Positions 16,465 through 25,558 of a stretch of DNA of 64,000 nucleotides are shown piece by piece. Location: positions 1 to 64,000 of the forward strand of contig CAZYAZ010000008.1 of NCBI GenBank assembly GCA_964646205.1. The letters run 5' to 3'. This DNA comes from UBA8437 sp964646205 (GTDB lineage: Bacteria; Planctomycetota; Planctomycetia; Planctomycetales; Planctomycetaceae). The notes beneath the pieces are model-generated. The model was not told the DNA's origin. It did no database searches and worked only from the letters and a program-made list of their open reading frames with translations. Each line of letters starts with the position of its first letter. The stretch's first letter is position 1. The position numbers and the translations under genes are program-made.

Positions 16465-17289
16465 TCAGGCGGAACGAACCAGAAGTTCGCCCTTGCCCAG
16501 TTCCAGAAAGTCTCCGTTGTAGCGATGATATTCCGCTTCGAGTGAACCGTCGGGGGCTTGCCAGCCACACTCGGCCAGATGCTTGAGGTAGAGACGAAGG
16601 AAGGTGGGGCGGCACAGACCCGCGCTGCGGAAAGTCGGAAGTATCTCTAGCGAGGTGGCCGGGTTCAAAAACGCGATCGTGCCACGTTTCATGCCGGCAC
16701 CGTGTCGGATGCCGGCTTCTCCTCCGACGATGATCGTGCCGGCGATCAGGTTCACGCCCGAGAGGTCTCCGATGTTCCCCGCGATGGCGATCAGACCGCG
16801 TCTCATCAGTTGGCCGGTTTCGTTGCCAACGTTCCCGTCGACAAGGATTTCCCCGCCGGTCATTCCGCGGTGACCGCCGCGGTAGACGGCACCAAGTTGG
16901 TGGCCGGCGTTACCACAAATGTGAATCCGTCCACCCTTCATCTCGGCCCCAACCCAGTCAGTCGCGTTGCCACTCACAAACACGTCGCCACCGGTCATTT
17001 CGGCGCCCAGATGCATCCCCGCGTTTCCCTCGACCCGGATCGTACCGCTATTCAGTTGAGCGGCAATTCGCTTGATGCGGTGACAGTCCCCTTCCCAGAC
17101 CAGGGTGTTGTCTTCGCCAGCGGATCCTTTTGCATCGAAGAAGGATCCCAACGGTTCACGGACGTTGCCGTGGAGCACTTCGGTTGCCAGAACCTCCGCC
17201 GGCGATTGCTCTCGTACAGTCTCGAGCCGCACGGTGTCGACCTCGATCGGCACCAGGGACCCATTCTTGAGTGTCAGTGTGAGCGGCAT
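16465..17289 (-). CDS. fhcC: formyltransferase/hydrolase complex subunit C-like (FhcC/FwdC) protein
   Basis: A 274-residue protein from the ATG at 17289, dominated by a GXGXG beta-helix: repeated Gly-Asn/Gly-Gly units such as VEGNAGMHLGAEMTGG, VSGNATDWVGAEMKGG and VDGNVGNETGQLM. The C-terminal ILPTFRSAGLCRPTFLRL is typical of FhcC/FwdC rather than of glutamate synthase, which shares the fold. In H4MPT-linked C1 metabolism FhcC belongs to the complex that converts formyl-H4MPT to formate. Subunits A, B and D are absent from the window. The gene lies 30 nt upstream of oleC on the same strand, an unusual association. The frame extends upstream to 17658 without support. Confidence 0.8.
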   Translation of the reverse strand: MPLTLTLKNGSLVPIEVDTVRLETVREQSPAEVLATEVLHGNVREPLGSFFDAKGSAGEDNTLVWEGDCHRIKRIAAQLNSGTIRVEGNAGMHLGAEMTGGDVFVSGNATDWVGAEMKGGRIHICGNAGHQLGAVYRGGHRGMTGGEILVDGNVGNETGQLMRRGLIAIAGNIGDLSGVNLIAGTIIVGGEAGIRHGAGMKRGTIAFLNPATSLEILPTFRSAGLCRPTFLRLYLKHLAECGWQAPDGSLEAEYHRYNGDFLELGKGELLVRSA

Positions 17290-17450
17290 GAGACGGTCAG
17301 GCTGGTCGCGTGGCGGTTGAGCGCGGTGGTGAGGCAGACCTAGAATGCAGCGAGTCGTCGAAGACGACGCCGGGGATCCGTTGTAGCCGGGTCTGTGAAT
17401 CTGATCAACCAAGGCCGGTCGAACGGTCGTATACGAGAGGCCAAAAGGAA

Positions 17451-18230
17451 ATGCAGGGGCTGGCAGGACGGGTGGCGTTGGTGACCGGGGCGGGACGTGG
17501 TATTGGCCGGGCGATTTGCTTGGCTTACGGGGCCGCTGGTGCGAAAGTGGCCGTTTCGGCGAGATCAACAGACGAGCTCGACTCGATCGTAAATGAAATC
17601 CGGACGGCCGGTGGGACTGCCGAAGCGTTCCCGGCCGATCTGTCAGACCCAAACACACCGGCGTCGTTGCTCAGTTCGGTTGCTGCAAGTCTTGGAACTG
17701 TCGAGGTTCTCGTGAACAACGCAGGAGTGGGGAGTAGCTCGGATCCGAAACCACTCGTGGAATTTGACGATGAGTTCTGGAATCTGACGCTGGAAGTCAA
17801 CTTGAATGCCCCCTATCGGTTAACCAAACTCGCCTTACCGCCCATGATCGCGACGGGTTGGGGCCGGGTGATCACCGTGGCGTCGATCAACAGTCGGATG
17901 GGCAGCCTTCACGGGGCCGCCTATGCCGCCAGCAAGCACGGGGTGCTGGGGCTGATGAGAACCGCGGCCATGGAAACTGCAACCCAGGGCGTGACGGTCA
18001 ACTGCATCTGTCCGGGGCCGGTTCGGACGTTGATGAATGACAAACGGATCGAATACGACGCCGATCGTTTGGGGCGAGCGCTGGACGAGCACGAGTCGGG
18101 TTTGACACCGATAGGCGGACGACTGGAGCCGGAGGACATCGCGCCGATGGCCGTTTATCTGGCGAGCGACGCCGGACGAATGATCACCGGGCAGGCTTAC
18201 AACATCTGCGGTGGGATCAGCATGGCCTGA
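17451..18230 (+). CDS. short-chain dehydrogenase/reductase
   Basis: A 259-residue classical SDR: TGAGRGIG (12-19), NNAGVG, catalytic Ser in VASINS, YAASK, and the C-terminal GQAYNICGGISM. AAAAGGAA sits directly before the ATG at 17451; the open frame to 17310 overlaps the fhcC promoter region and is not used. The overall form resembles FabG and 3-hydroxybutyrate or sugar-alcohol dehydrogenases; the substrate cannot be told. It is divergent from fhcC and converges with the gene at 18245-19900. Confidence 0.88.
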   Translation: MQGLAGRVALVTGAGRGIGRAICLAYGAAGAKVAVSARSTDELDSIVNEIRTAGGTAEAFPADLSDPNTPASLLSSVAASLGTVEVLVNNAGVGSSSDPKPLVEFDDEFWNLTLEVNLNAPYRLTKLALPPMIATGWGRVITVASINSRMGSLHGAAYAASKHGVLGLMRTAAMETATQGVTVNCICPGPVRTLMNDKRIEYDADRLGRALDEHESGLTPIGGRLEPEDIAPMAVYLASDAGRMITGQAYNICGGISMA

Positions 18231-18244
18231 ACGGGCAGGTCTCG

Positions 18245-19900
18245 TTATTCGAGGTTCTCTTTGGAGAACTGGGCCATTTTTTTTCCGAGGAATCTGAGAA
18301 TCCCGGTTCCCAACGTGACCTGACCCAAAACACGGGTTTTGTCGCGACGCAACTGGAAGGCAATCGTATCCTGGCCACTTTTGAAGGCAGTGATCGCCAG
18401 TTTTCGATCCGCGGCTTCGCCCTTGGTGCCCATTCGGCTGTCGTAGGCCTGCAGCCACGGACCGGCGGTTACCGAGAGATCAACAAAGATCGGGCTGGCG
18501 ACTGCCGGCTTCGCTTGAGCCGATATTGCCGCCTGCAGTGCTTGGAGAGCACCGGGGCCGGCGGCACACCATGCGGCATCGGCGCTGGTCCCGATCAGGA
18601 TGGTCTTGTTGGGTCCAAAAATTTTCGCGAAGTCGTCGTGGAAACTGGCGGGAATCGTGAGTTCATGAATGGCGACATCGCCAGCCTTTGCCACATCGAG
18701 TTTGACGTCGGTCGCCAGGGTAGAACCTGGGATGGCGACGAGTGCTGTACGCAAGCGGTCTCCCTGGACCGTACGAATGGCTGCTACCAGTACGTTGTGT
18801 CCGCCTTCCACCGGGCTGACTTCGACAAAGGCGTCAAGGATCCCCTTCTGGAGGCTTGATTGGACCGTGGCCACAATTGTGTCCAGGACCTTGGTACTGG
18901 CGGCTTTCTGTTCGTCGGTTGTAGAAGCGGTGCGAGTGATGTCTCCCTGAATCGCATTACGGGTTGCGGCCAGGACAGCCTGCAGGCTGGTTTTCCGAAA
19001 CTCATCAAGCGGGTGATGGATCCGGAAAGAGAGGATCGAACCTTCAGGCTTGGGAACGGATGCAAAGTGGCTCGGCGTCTTGGAGAGTCCACCAATCGAT
19101 TTGTCCAGCGACGTTCCATCGATCGCCGACAGGTCGAGGTCGAGAACCGCCTGCTGTGTTTTGGGGTCGATCCGGAAACCCAGGGCCAATGATTCGGATT
19201 CGACGACGAAACGCTCGGCTTCACCCAACTCGTAGGCCAGTAGTTCCTTGCGGAGTGCCAATTCGGTAGGGGTTTCGTTCTTACGAGTTTTGACCGCGGA
19301 TTGGAGGTTGTTGCGAATGGGTTCAAAGGCGGTGCGGCGTGCGTCTTGTCCTTCCGGCTTGTTTTTGATCAGGCCACCAACGGAGTGTTTCCGGGGCGCG
19401 AGTGTGGCTGCGCGGGCGACAGGATCCACGACGCCGTTCAGCGCAGCGCGGGATTCGCTTATGGCTGCGTATCCCTTGCGGTGCCGCATGTAGCCGAGAG
19501 TGTCCTTGTTTTCGCTGAGGCGGTAGAGGCCCGTACCGATCTTTCGCGAGTTGATTTCGAATCCGCCGAGGTTCTCGTCAATAAATTCTTTGAGGTTCGC
19601 GACGGGGAGTGCAAAACGGTACTCCTCTTCTTCTCCACCCAGAAGGACTTCAATCCCAATTGGTTTTCTGGTGTCGATCCCGAACAAGAAGGTCTCGATG
19701 ATTCCGGAGATGTTGTCCCACTGTTTTTTCTCGGTGGTGGTGGTCAAGTCGGAGAGTAACTTGAGGTCTTCGAGAAGGCGGTCGGCGCTGTGCAACACAG
19801 CGGTGACCTTTGGCGCGGTGTCTTGAGCGTTGGCCCGGCGAGGGGAGGCGAGGGCCAGGAGGAGAACAAGCGTGGTGAGAATCAGGGTGGGACGTGGCAC
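18245..19900 (-). CDS. secreted protein of unknown function
   Basis: A 551-residue protein. The start is GTG at 19900, decided by a near-perfect ribosome site AAAGGAG 6 nt upstream; this gives a clean signal peptide (LILTTLVLLLALASPRRANA, cleaved after about residue 25). The longer frame to 20176 has no such signal. The mature part is alpha/beta without Cys pairs or known catalytic motifs, with many Lys/Arg and predicted alternating strands and helices. It looks like one of the large planctomycete-specific exported families. A promoter-like pair lies at 19998-20025. Confidence 0.75.
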   Translation of the reverse strand: MPRPTLILTTLVLLLALASPRRANAQDTAPKVTAVLHSADRLLEDLKLLSDLTTTTEKKQWDNISGIIETFLFGIDTRKPIGIEVLLGGEEEEYRFALPVANLKEFIDENLGGFEINSRKIGTGLYRLSENKDTLGYMRHRKGYAAISESRAALNGVVDPVARAATLAPRKHSVGGLIKNKPEGQDARRTAFEPIRNNLQSAVKTRKNETPTELALRKELLAYELGEAERFVVESESLALGFRIDPKTQQAVLDLDLSAIDGTSLDKSIGGLSKTPSHFASVPKPEGSILSFRIHHPLDEFRKTSLQAVLAATRNAIQGDITRTASTTDEQKAASTKVLDTIVATVQSSLQKGILDAFVEVSPVEGGHNVLVAAIRTVQGDRLRTALVAIPGSTLATDVKLDVAKAGDVAIHELTIPASFHDDFAKIFGPNKTILIGTSADAAWCAAGPGALQALQAAISAQAKPAVASPIFVDLSVTAGPWLQAYDSRMGTKGEAADRKLAITAFKSGQDTIAFQLRRDKTRVLGQVTLGTGILRFLGKKMAQFSKENLE

Positions 19901-19997
19901 GTCGCGCTCCTTTGACGGTGAGCGGTTGTTGCAGTGGGACATCGTGAGGCTGTGAGGGAGGGGGACTGCGGAGTAAACCAATCCAAAGTCGATGCTG

Positions 19998-20025
19998 ATT
20001 CTAAGCCGGTGCGGCTTTCGTGCAA
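19998..20025 (-). promoter_or_regulatory. candidate promoter for the 19900 gene
   Basis: On the minus strand TTGCAC (20025-20020), 16-nt spacer, TAGAAT (20003-19998); the predicted start is about 90 nt before the GTG. The -10 box matches five of six, the -35 box three of six. Confidence 0.35.
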
Positions 20026-20047
20026 CCTCGATGTGCCCCATGGTGGA

Positions 20048-20060
20048 TCTCACTGTGAGA
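20048..20060. promoter_or_regulatory. 13-bp palindrome, possible operator
   Basis: TCTCACTGTGAGA is a perfect inverted repeat with one central base. It lies roughly 60 nt upstream of the transcription start predicted from the 19998-20025 promoter. Regulator unknown. Confidence 0.35.
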
Positions 20061-20181
20061 CACCGACACCTGAAGCGATTTCGGTTGTTTTGGCTCGGGA
20101 ACTTAACGGAACGGTTCAGGGCACGACCTTGGCGGCACAACTCGCGTGGGCCGTTCAAGTGGACCGTTGTTCCCAAATTGC

Positions 20182-22635
20182 CTAAGTTTCCGGGGCGCCG
20201 TTAAGGGGTGGAGCAGAAAGTCCCGAGAGAATTCCGGAAAGCAGGGCCACGCGTATGGTGGGTGGCCGATCCGAGTGGGTTGCAAAATTCCAGACGATGA
20301 CATGGTGACCGTTGAGGGCCAATTGGGCAGCCACGAGGCGGGAAGCATTTTCTCGCCAGATCATAAACCGCGAATCGCGAATCATGTTGATGAGTTCGAG
20401 GGCCCGGGCCGGTGTTTGGGAATTCGCAGCACGGGCGGTGAGTTCGTAAAGAATTCGACGGCGGTCGTTGCGAGCCTGTTGATTCCTTCTGGCGTTGGCA
20501 TCGGAGGTGATGGCCTGGAGAACGGTTTCGAGTTTTCCTGCGTCCAGCGCTGCGAGTGCAGACAGCCTCAAGGATTCGGTGGCATCAATCGGTAGGCCCG
20601 CCGGAAGGACACTGTTCATTGCCTTGATGGCGGACGTGTTTCCTTCGGCTTGAAAACTCAAATACAGGTGGGAAGGAAGAGTGGATTTCGTAAAAGGGTC
20701 GCGAATCGAAGTGTCGGTTGTCAGACCGTGTTTTTGGATGTCGCCCCAGGATTCTTGTCGGAGACCGTGTGAGATGGCCCACCGATGAAGTTGTTCCAAA
20801 CAGGTGGCCCGTTGGTTTGCCAGTTGGAGCCAGTTCTGGCACTTCTTGGTGTATTGCTGAGAGGCTTGTCTCGCCTCATCATTTCCCGTGAGATCCAGCA
20901 CGGTCATCATTTTTTTGGACATACCGGTGGTCCCCAGTGACTTTATGGTTTGAAGTCTGGCGGCGACGTCGTCGTATCCGGGACCGATCGACCTCGCAGT
21001 GGCCAGGGCATCGGTGAACAGGTCTGCTGCTTGGTCGACCTGTCCGTGGACACTGAGGGCACCGAGGAGTTCAGCTTCGGCACGAACTTTCAACCACCAG
21101 CCGGTGACCTCATCGATCGGAAGCAGAAATGTCTGCTTGATATCACCCAGTGCGACGGTGCGAGGTTTGGCACACTGCTGGAGGGCCTTGATCGTCTTGG
21201 ACACCGTCGTAGAGGTCGAGTCCGTGTCGTGACCCAGGGCGTCGACAAGGGCAAGGCGAGCGAAAACGACAGCCTGCATGGCCGGTGACTCACGGGCCAT
21301 TTCCCTGTCGACGATGTTCCTGTCTTGGGTGGCCGTGGCCCACGCAGCCAGCCGTTCCGAGCGGTCAAAAAGGTGTGTTGCTTGTCGCGCCCATGACAGG
21401 GCTGTGGCGGAGAATCCCCGGTCACAGAGTTGGGCAATGATGAGCGAGTCGGGTGACATGGCACCCCTCAACGACGGCGGGGTCGAGTGTCGCAAGGGAA
21501 GGTGAAAAGTTCGGGCGTACCGGCATCTGAGTTGTTCGAGTCGCAATCGGGCCGTGGGGATGGGTGTCCAGAGTCGGGCTATCGTGGATTCGGCGAGTGG
21601 GGTCTGTTCGGCGGCGATCAGGGCACAGCCGAGTCCGACGGTCACGTCCACTGCGAAGGGGGAACCTGGCGTGATGTTGGCGGATCTTTTGATCGCTTCG
21701 GAGAGGTACGGTCCGGACGAGGCCGCTCCATCTTTTTGCTGACGCCACCACAAGCTGACAAGGGCGTTGATATGCAGGTGTGGCAGGTCCGGCCCGATCT
21801 GGGTCAACTGTTTCAATTGGGCCAATGCGTCTGTTTCGTTTCCAGAATCGGCGAAATATTCAGCCGTGAGGCGACGGCAGAACGGTTTGCTGCGATTTCG
21901 GTCTCGCTCCTGGGCGGCAGCGACCATCAGAGTCGGTCCGCGTTCCAGAATCGTTTTTCGAGAGACGGTTGTCGTCGCGCCGCGGGTGTTTTCAGCGGCG
22001 CCCGGTTGCGTTTCCGTTGTCGTGGCCGGTGGGGTGTCTGGTGCGGCGTCCGGTGTGGAAACCGGCAATTTGGCGACGGGAGTGGTCGGCGGGGCATCGG
22101 CGGGTGGAACCGAACGACCAATAAACCACCAGGCGCCGCCGCCGCCAGCCAAAAGGACCAGCAACGCCACAATCACCAGTCCACTGTTGCTTGTGGTGGA
22201 CGTTTCTTCAGTGTCAGGTTCGGGGGCGGGCTTGGTGTCGGGTGCTTCAGGCGCCGTGAAAATGGGGACCAGACAGTCGGGGTTCGCGCACTTGATCTCC
22301 TGGCCCGTTGCCTGTCGTGGCACGAAGCCAGGTGAGTCACACATCGGACAATGAATTCGCCACGGCCGTTTCTTTGTTGGTTTCGGGGCGGCGGAAATGA
22401 ATTGACCGATGTCCTTGGGGGAAATGGGGAACGGTTCGGTTTCCCGTTGAGAGTGTGCGTTGCCGGCCGATGCGTTGTCCGGGGTTGAAGCAGACGTGGC
22501 GCTCGAGGGAGACTCCGGGGAGGTGCCTTGATCGAGCCGCCCGTCTCCACTCATGGCCGCACCACAGAACGGACAGTGGGTGGCGCCGTCATCAAGTACG
22601 GACTGTTGACAATCTGGGCAACTGGGAAAACTCAT
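20182..22635 (-). CDS. zinc-ribbon membrane protein with large C-terminal repeat region
   Basis: An 817-residue protein from the ATG at 22635. The N-terminus is a zinc ribbon (CPDCQ..CPFCG), followed by a Ser/Thr-rich linker, a second four-Cys ribbon (CPMC..CANPDC, MJ0042-like) and one membrane helix (GLVIVALLVLLAGGGGAWWF). The remaining ~550 residues are Ala/Leu/Arg-rich and helical, probably TPR-like repeats on the far side of the membrane. Such zinc-ribbon/TM/helical proteins are common in planctomycetes and lack assigned function. The 281-nt space after it contains only the promoter and palindrome of the next gene. Confidence 0.75.
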   Translation of the reverse strand: MSFPSCPDCQQSVLDDGATHCPFCGAAMSGDGRLDQGTSPESPSSATSASTPDNASAGNAHSQRETEPFPISPKDIGQFISAAPKPTKKRPWRIHCPMCDSPGFVPRQATGQEIKCANPDCLVPIFTAPEAPDTKPAPEPDTEETSTTSNSGLVIVALLVLLAGGGGAWWFIGRSVPPADAPPTTPVAKLPVSTPDAAPDTPPATTTETQPGAAENTRGATTTVSRKTILERGPTLMVAAAQERDRNRSKPFCRRLTAEYFADSGNETDALAQLKQLTQIGPDLPHLHINALVSLWWRQQKDGAASSGPYLSEAIKRSANITPGSPFAVDVTVGLGCALIAAEQTPLAESTIARLWTPIPTARLRLEQLRCRYARTFHLPLRHSTPPSLRGAMSPDSLIIAQLCDRGFSATALSWARQATHLFDRSERLAAWATATQDRNIVDREMARESPAMQAVVFARLALVDALGHDTDSTSTTVSKTIKALQQCAKPRTVALGDIKQTFLLPIDEVTGWWLKVRAEAELLGALSVHGQVDQAADLFTDALATARSIGPGYDDVAARLQTIKSLGTTGMSKKMMTVLDLTGNDEARQASQQYTKKCQNWLQLANQRATCLEQLHRWAISHGLRQESWGDIQKHGLTTDTSIRDPFTKSTLPSHLYLSFQAEGNTSAIKAMNSVLPAGLPIDATESLRLSALAALDAGKLETVLQAITSDANARRNQQARNDRRRILYELTARAANSQTPARALELINMIRDSRFMIWRENASRLVAAQLALNGHHVIVWNFATHSDRPPTIRVALLSGILSGLSAPPLNGAPET

Positions 22636-22797
22636 GGATTGTTTCTTTCGAGTGGTTCCCGATGTGTCGGCGCGATGGGACCAGTTGTCTTCACAATAAC
22701 ACGCCTGCGTCCGGAGTGGCCAGTGGGGTGTTTCTGCTCGTGGGGCGGTACAATTGGGTTGTTGTTTGAAAACGACCAGGGATGGAGCTTCTCCGCG

Positions 22798-23745
22798 ATG
22801 AAACGACATGATGAAAGAGAGTCGGTCGAATCTGCAGTGTCGCGGCGTTATGCGGCTGCTGCACAAGCGGTGGAGCCATCGTTGTGTTGTGCGGTGGATT
22901 ACGATCCAGCATTGCTGGAAGTGATTCCGGCCGAGGTGATTGAAAGGGATTACGGGTGTGGCGATCCGAGTCGACACGTCGGCGCGGGTGACGTGGTGTT
23001 GGATCTCGGATCGGGCAGTGGCAAAACCTGCTTCATTTCCTCACAGGTGGTCGGTCCGTCAGGTAAGGTTCTCGGAGTCGACGCCAACGACGAGATGTTG
23101 GAATTGGCTCGGGGGGCACAACCCCGGGTGTCGTCGGCGATTGGTTATGACAATGTCCAATTTCTCAAGGGGCGGATCCAGGACCTCGCACTTGATCTGG
23201 AACGCCTGCAGCGATGGTTGGCTGAAAATCCAATCAACAACCTGGACGACTGGCAACGAGCCGAGGAGACAATTCGGGGCTGGCGGTCTGACAATCCGCT
23301 AGTGGCGTCGGAGTCGGTCGATATTGTCGTTTCAAACTGCGTGCTGAACCTGGTGCATCCGGACGACCGCCGGAGTCTTTTTGACGAATTGGGACGGGTG
23401 TTGAAAACGGGCGGTCGGGCCGTGATCAGTGATATCGTGGCCAGTGCCGATGTTCCCAAACATTTGCAGCAGGATCTCTCTCTCTGGAGCGGTTGCGTGA
23501 GTGGCGCTTTCCGCGAGGATCGGTTTTGTGAGGCGTTTTCGGCGGCCGGATTGGTTCAAGTCGAGATGTTGCACCGCCAGGACGAACCATGGACGGTTGT
23601 TGAAGGAATTGAATTTCGGAGCGTGACGGTCCGTGCATTTCGTCCGGCCGATTCCAGTGACACTGTGAGCGACGGTCCGGCCGGATTGACCATCCTGTCG
23701 GGGGAACAGACATCCTGTTGTCAGCCGGGTGAGGAGTGTTGCTAG
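22798..23745 (+). CDS. ArsM-like SAM-dependent methyltransferase
   Basis: A 315-residue class I methyltransferase. SAM motif I is LDLGSGSG (68-75). The layout follows the ArsM arsenite methyltransferase group: DYGCGDPS before motif I, then VVSNCVLNLV and DLSLWSGCVSGA, which supply the positionally conserved cysteines. Two further Cys (C30-C31) lie at the N-terminus and a Cys-rich end (CCQPGEECC) closes the protein. A ~35-residue helical insert (around LERLQRWLAENPINNLDDW) sits before the SNC motif. No other arsenic genes are nearby, so metal(loid) methylation is inferred from family only. GGAG lies upstream of the ATG and a TACAAT -10-like box is at 22749-22754. Confidence 0.75.
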   Translation: MKRHDERESVESAVSRRYAAAAQAVEPSLCCAVDYDPALLEVIPAEVIERDYGCGDPSRHVGAGDVVLDLGSGSGKTCFISSQVVGPSGKVLGVDANDEMLELARGAQPRVSSAIGYDNVQFLKGRIQDLALDLERLQRWLAENPINNLDDWQRAEETIRGWRSDNPLVASESVDIVVSNCVLNLVHPDDRRSLFDELGRVLKTGGRAVISDIVASADVPKHLQQDLSLWSGCVSGAFREDRFCEAFSAAGLVQVEMLHRQDEPWTVVEGIEFRSVTVRAFRPADSSDTVSDGPAGLTILSGEQTSCCQPGEECC

Positions 23746-23756
23746 CCCGGGCAACG

Positions 23757-23777
23757 CACCGGCTCCGCGTGCCGGTG
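23757..23777 (+). other. perfect 7-bp hairpin after the methyltransferase gene
   Basis: CACCGGC (23757-23763) and GCCGGTG (23771-23777) flank a 7-nt loop, 12 nt after the stop. No T run follows on the plus strand, so a terminator is possible but not clear. Confidence 0.35.
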
Positions 23778-23891
23778 ATTCACAAAACAGGTGCTTGTCG
23801 TTAACATCGGTCCGTTGGCCGGCGATGCTGGCAAGTCACCGGGTGGTCGTCGGCTGATGGCGGGCGATCTGAGCTAAGGCAAGTTGGGCTG

Positions 23892-24920
23892 ATGTCCAAT
23901 CAATTTAGACCGTTTGCGTGGTCGATTCCCATCGGTGAATGGGCCGGTACACGCGTGGCTCTGAGCGTGTGGTTCGCAGCGGCTGCCGTCGTGTTTTGCC
24001 TGCAATTGGGAGCTGTGAGCCTGGGCCTGCTGGCGGCAACCGTGCTGTTGGTGAGTGTGCTGCTGCATGAAGTGGCCCATGTGTGGGTCGCACGCGAAAC
24101 CGGCGGGTGGTGCAACGAAATTGTTGTGTGGCCGCTCGGGGGGCTGGTTGCTCCACAGCCGATTCTGACCCGTCGCTCGCAGGTGTTGACTGCCCTGGCA
24201 GGGCCCGCGGTTCACGCCACCGTCTGCCTGTTGACCGGGGTCACGGCGTGGCGAGCTGGTGTCCTGGACGACTCGCTCGACCCGTTCTCGAACTGGCCGG
24301 CCGTGACATTGGCCGGAAGTGGGGAAACTCTGAAGACGATTGTCATCCTGGTGTTCACGATCAACTGGGCGCTGCTGCTGGTCAACCTGTTGCCAGTGCA
24401 TCCTTTCGACGCGGGACGAGTGTTGGAGTGGATGTTGTCGGAATGGCTGGCCGAGGACGCTGCCACGAATTTGTTCTTGCGGCTGGGAGTCCTGGTCGGC
24501 GTCGTACTGTTCCTGGCAGGACTACTGGGTGATCAACCGGCGTGGCATGGCACATGGTTGGTTGGACTGGGGGCCGTGGTACTGGTTTTCAATCTCGAGG
24601 AGTTGTCCAGTCGGCGGGCGGTGGATGAACTGGAGACCGCATTGCTGGCATATGAATTGGCGGTTGAAGATGTGACGGATGAATTCGAGCCTGTGGAACC
24701 CGCTGCAGGGCCGCTGGAACTCTGGCGACAACGAAGAGTTGAAACCGAGGTCGAGAAGGAACGGGCGCGGCAGCAGGAGGTGGAACAACAGGTGGACGGT
24801 TTGCTGAAGAAGGTTCACAACAGCGGTTTTGATGGTCTTAGTGACGCCGAAAAGCAACTGTTGCGACAGGCGAGCCAGCAATACCGTGAACGATCCCCGC
24901 GGCCCGAGGAGACGGTGTAG
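23892..24920 (+). CDS. site-2-type intramembrane zinc metalloprotease (M50)
   Basis: A 342-residue membrane protein. The active site HEVAH (H59, E60, H63) lies in a membrane helix, and the third zinc ligand is D173 in LLPVHPFDAGR. Six or so hydrophobic segments end near residue 240. The C-terminal ~100 residues are cytosolic: an acidic/Gln-rich coiled segment, then VDGLLKKVHNSGFDGLSDAE with a following LLRQAS helix, which matches the tail of the rhomboid protein at 30226-31383 and resembles the short domain catalogued as DUF6576. No CBS or PDZ domain is present. The lipoprotein gene overlaps its TAG stop by one base. Confidence 0.9.
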   Translation: MSNQFRPFAWSIPIGEWAGTRVALSVWFAAAAVVFCLQLGAVSLGLLAATVLLVSVLLHEVAHVWVARETGGWCNEIVVWPLGGLVAPQPILTRRSQVLTALAGPAVHATVCLLTGVTAWRAGVLDDSLDPFSNWPAVTLAGSGETLKTIVILVFTINWALLLVNLLPVHPFDAGRVLEWMLSEWLAEDAATNLFLRLGVLVGVVLFLAGLLGDQPAWHGTWLVGLGAVVLVFNLEELSSRRAVDELETALLAYELAVEDVTDEFEPVEPAAGPLELWRQRRVETEVEKERARQQEVEQQVDGLLKKVHNSGFDGLSDAEKQLLRQASQQYRERSPRPEETV

Positions 24921-25558
24921 TGAAACAGGTTCGTGGTGGGTGTTCGTGGCGAGTGGCTGTGGTCCTGGCACTGTGCTGGATTGCCGGTTGTGCGGAGGCT
25001 CCGGTGACTGTTGCCCCAGTCCGGTCGGCTGGCGAGGCTGTTGTTCGTCCTGCGGGATCCGAACCGCCGGGTGCGGAGGCGGCGAAGTCATCACCCGGCG
25101 ACGCGACGTCAACGACGGCGAACAAGCAGTTGATGGGAATTCGATTCGACGTGCCGAAGTCCTGGAATGAACAGCCAGAGTCGGAGTTTTACGAGGCGAA
25201 ATATGTGATTCCCTCGGATGAAGGTGAAATGACCCTGACATTGACAACGATGGGCGGAGGCATTGATGCCAATCTTCAACGGTGGGTCGGGCAGTTTCAA
25301 CAAGACTCCGGGGACCGTCCGCGTCGTGACACGCTGAGGGTAGACGGGACGGAGGCGGAGTGGTTGGATGTTCGAGGAACGTTCCGAAGTCGCGTGGGAA
25401 ACAGCCCGGGTCCCCATACGGATTGGCGTCTGCTCGGGGTGGCGATCCCTATGACACCACGGCCTTTTCTTTTGAAACTCGTCGGACCCCGCGGTGCTGT
25501 GTCGTCCTTCGAGGACGAATTTCGGACCTTTGTGCGATCCGGCCAGTTGGACAATTAG
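24920..25558 (+). CDS. predicted lipoprotein of unknown function
   Basis: A 212-residue protein starting with GTG at 24920, which shares its first G with the preceding TAG, so translation is probably coupled to the protease gene. The N-terminal signal ends in the lipobox IAGC (C24). After an Ala/Pro/Ser linker, the segment from about residue 70 (MGIRFDVPKSWN onward) resembles the compact alpha/beta domain found in many planctomycete lipoproteins and PsbP-like folds, but no family is assigned with certainty. Its 3' end overlaps the convergent FabF-like gene by 4 nt. Confidence 0.75.
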   Translation: MKQVRGGCSWRVAVVLALCWIAGCAEAPVTVAPVRSAGEAVVRPAGSEPPGAEAAKSSPGDATSTTANKQLMGIRFDVPKSWNEQPESEFYEAKYVIPSDEGEMTLTLTTMGGGIDANLQRWVGQFQQDSGDRPRRDTLRVDGTEAEWLDVRGTFRSRVGNSPGPHTDWRLLGVAIPMTPRPFLLKLVGPRGAVSSFEDEFRTFVRSGQLDN

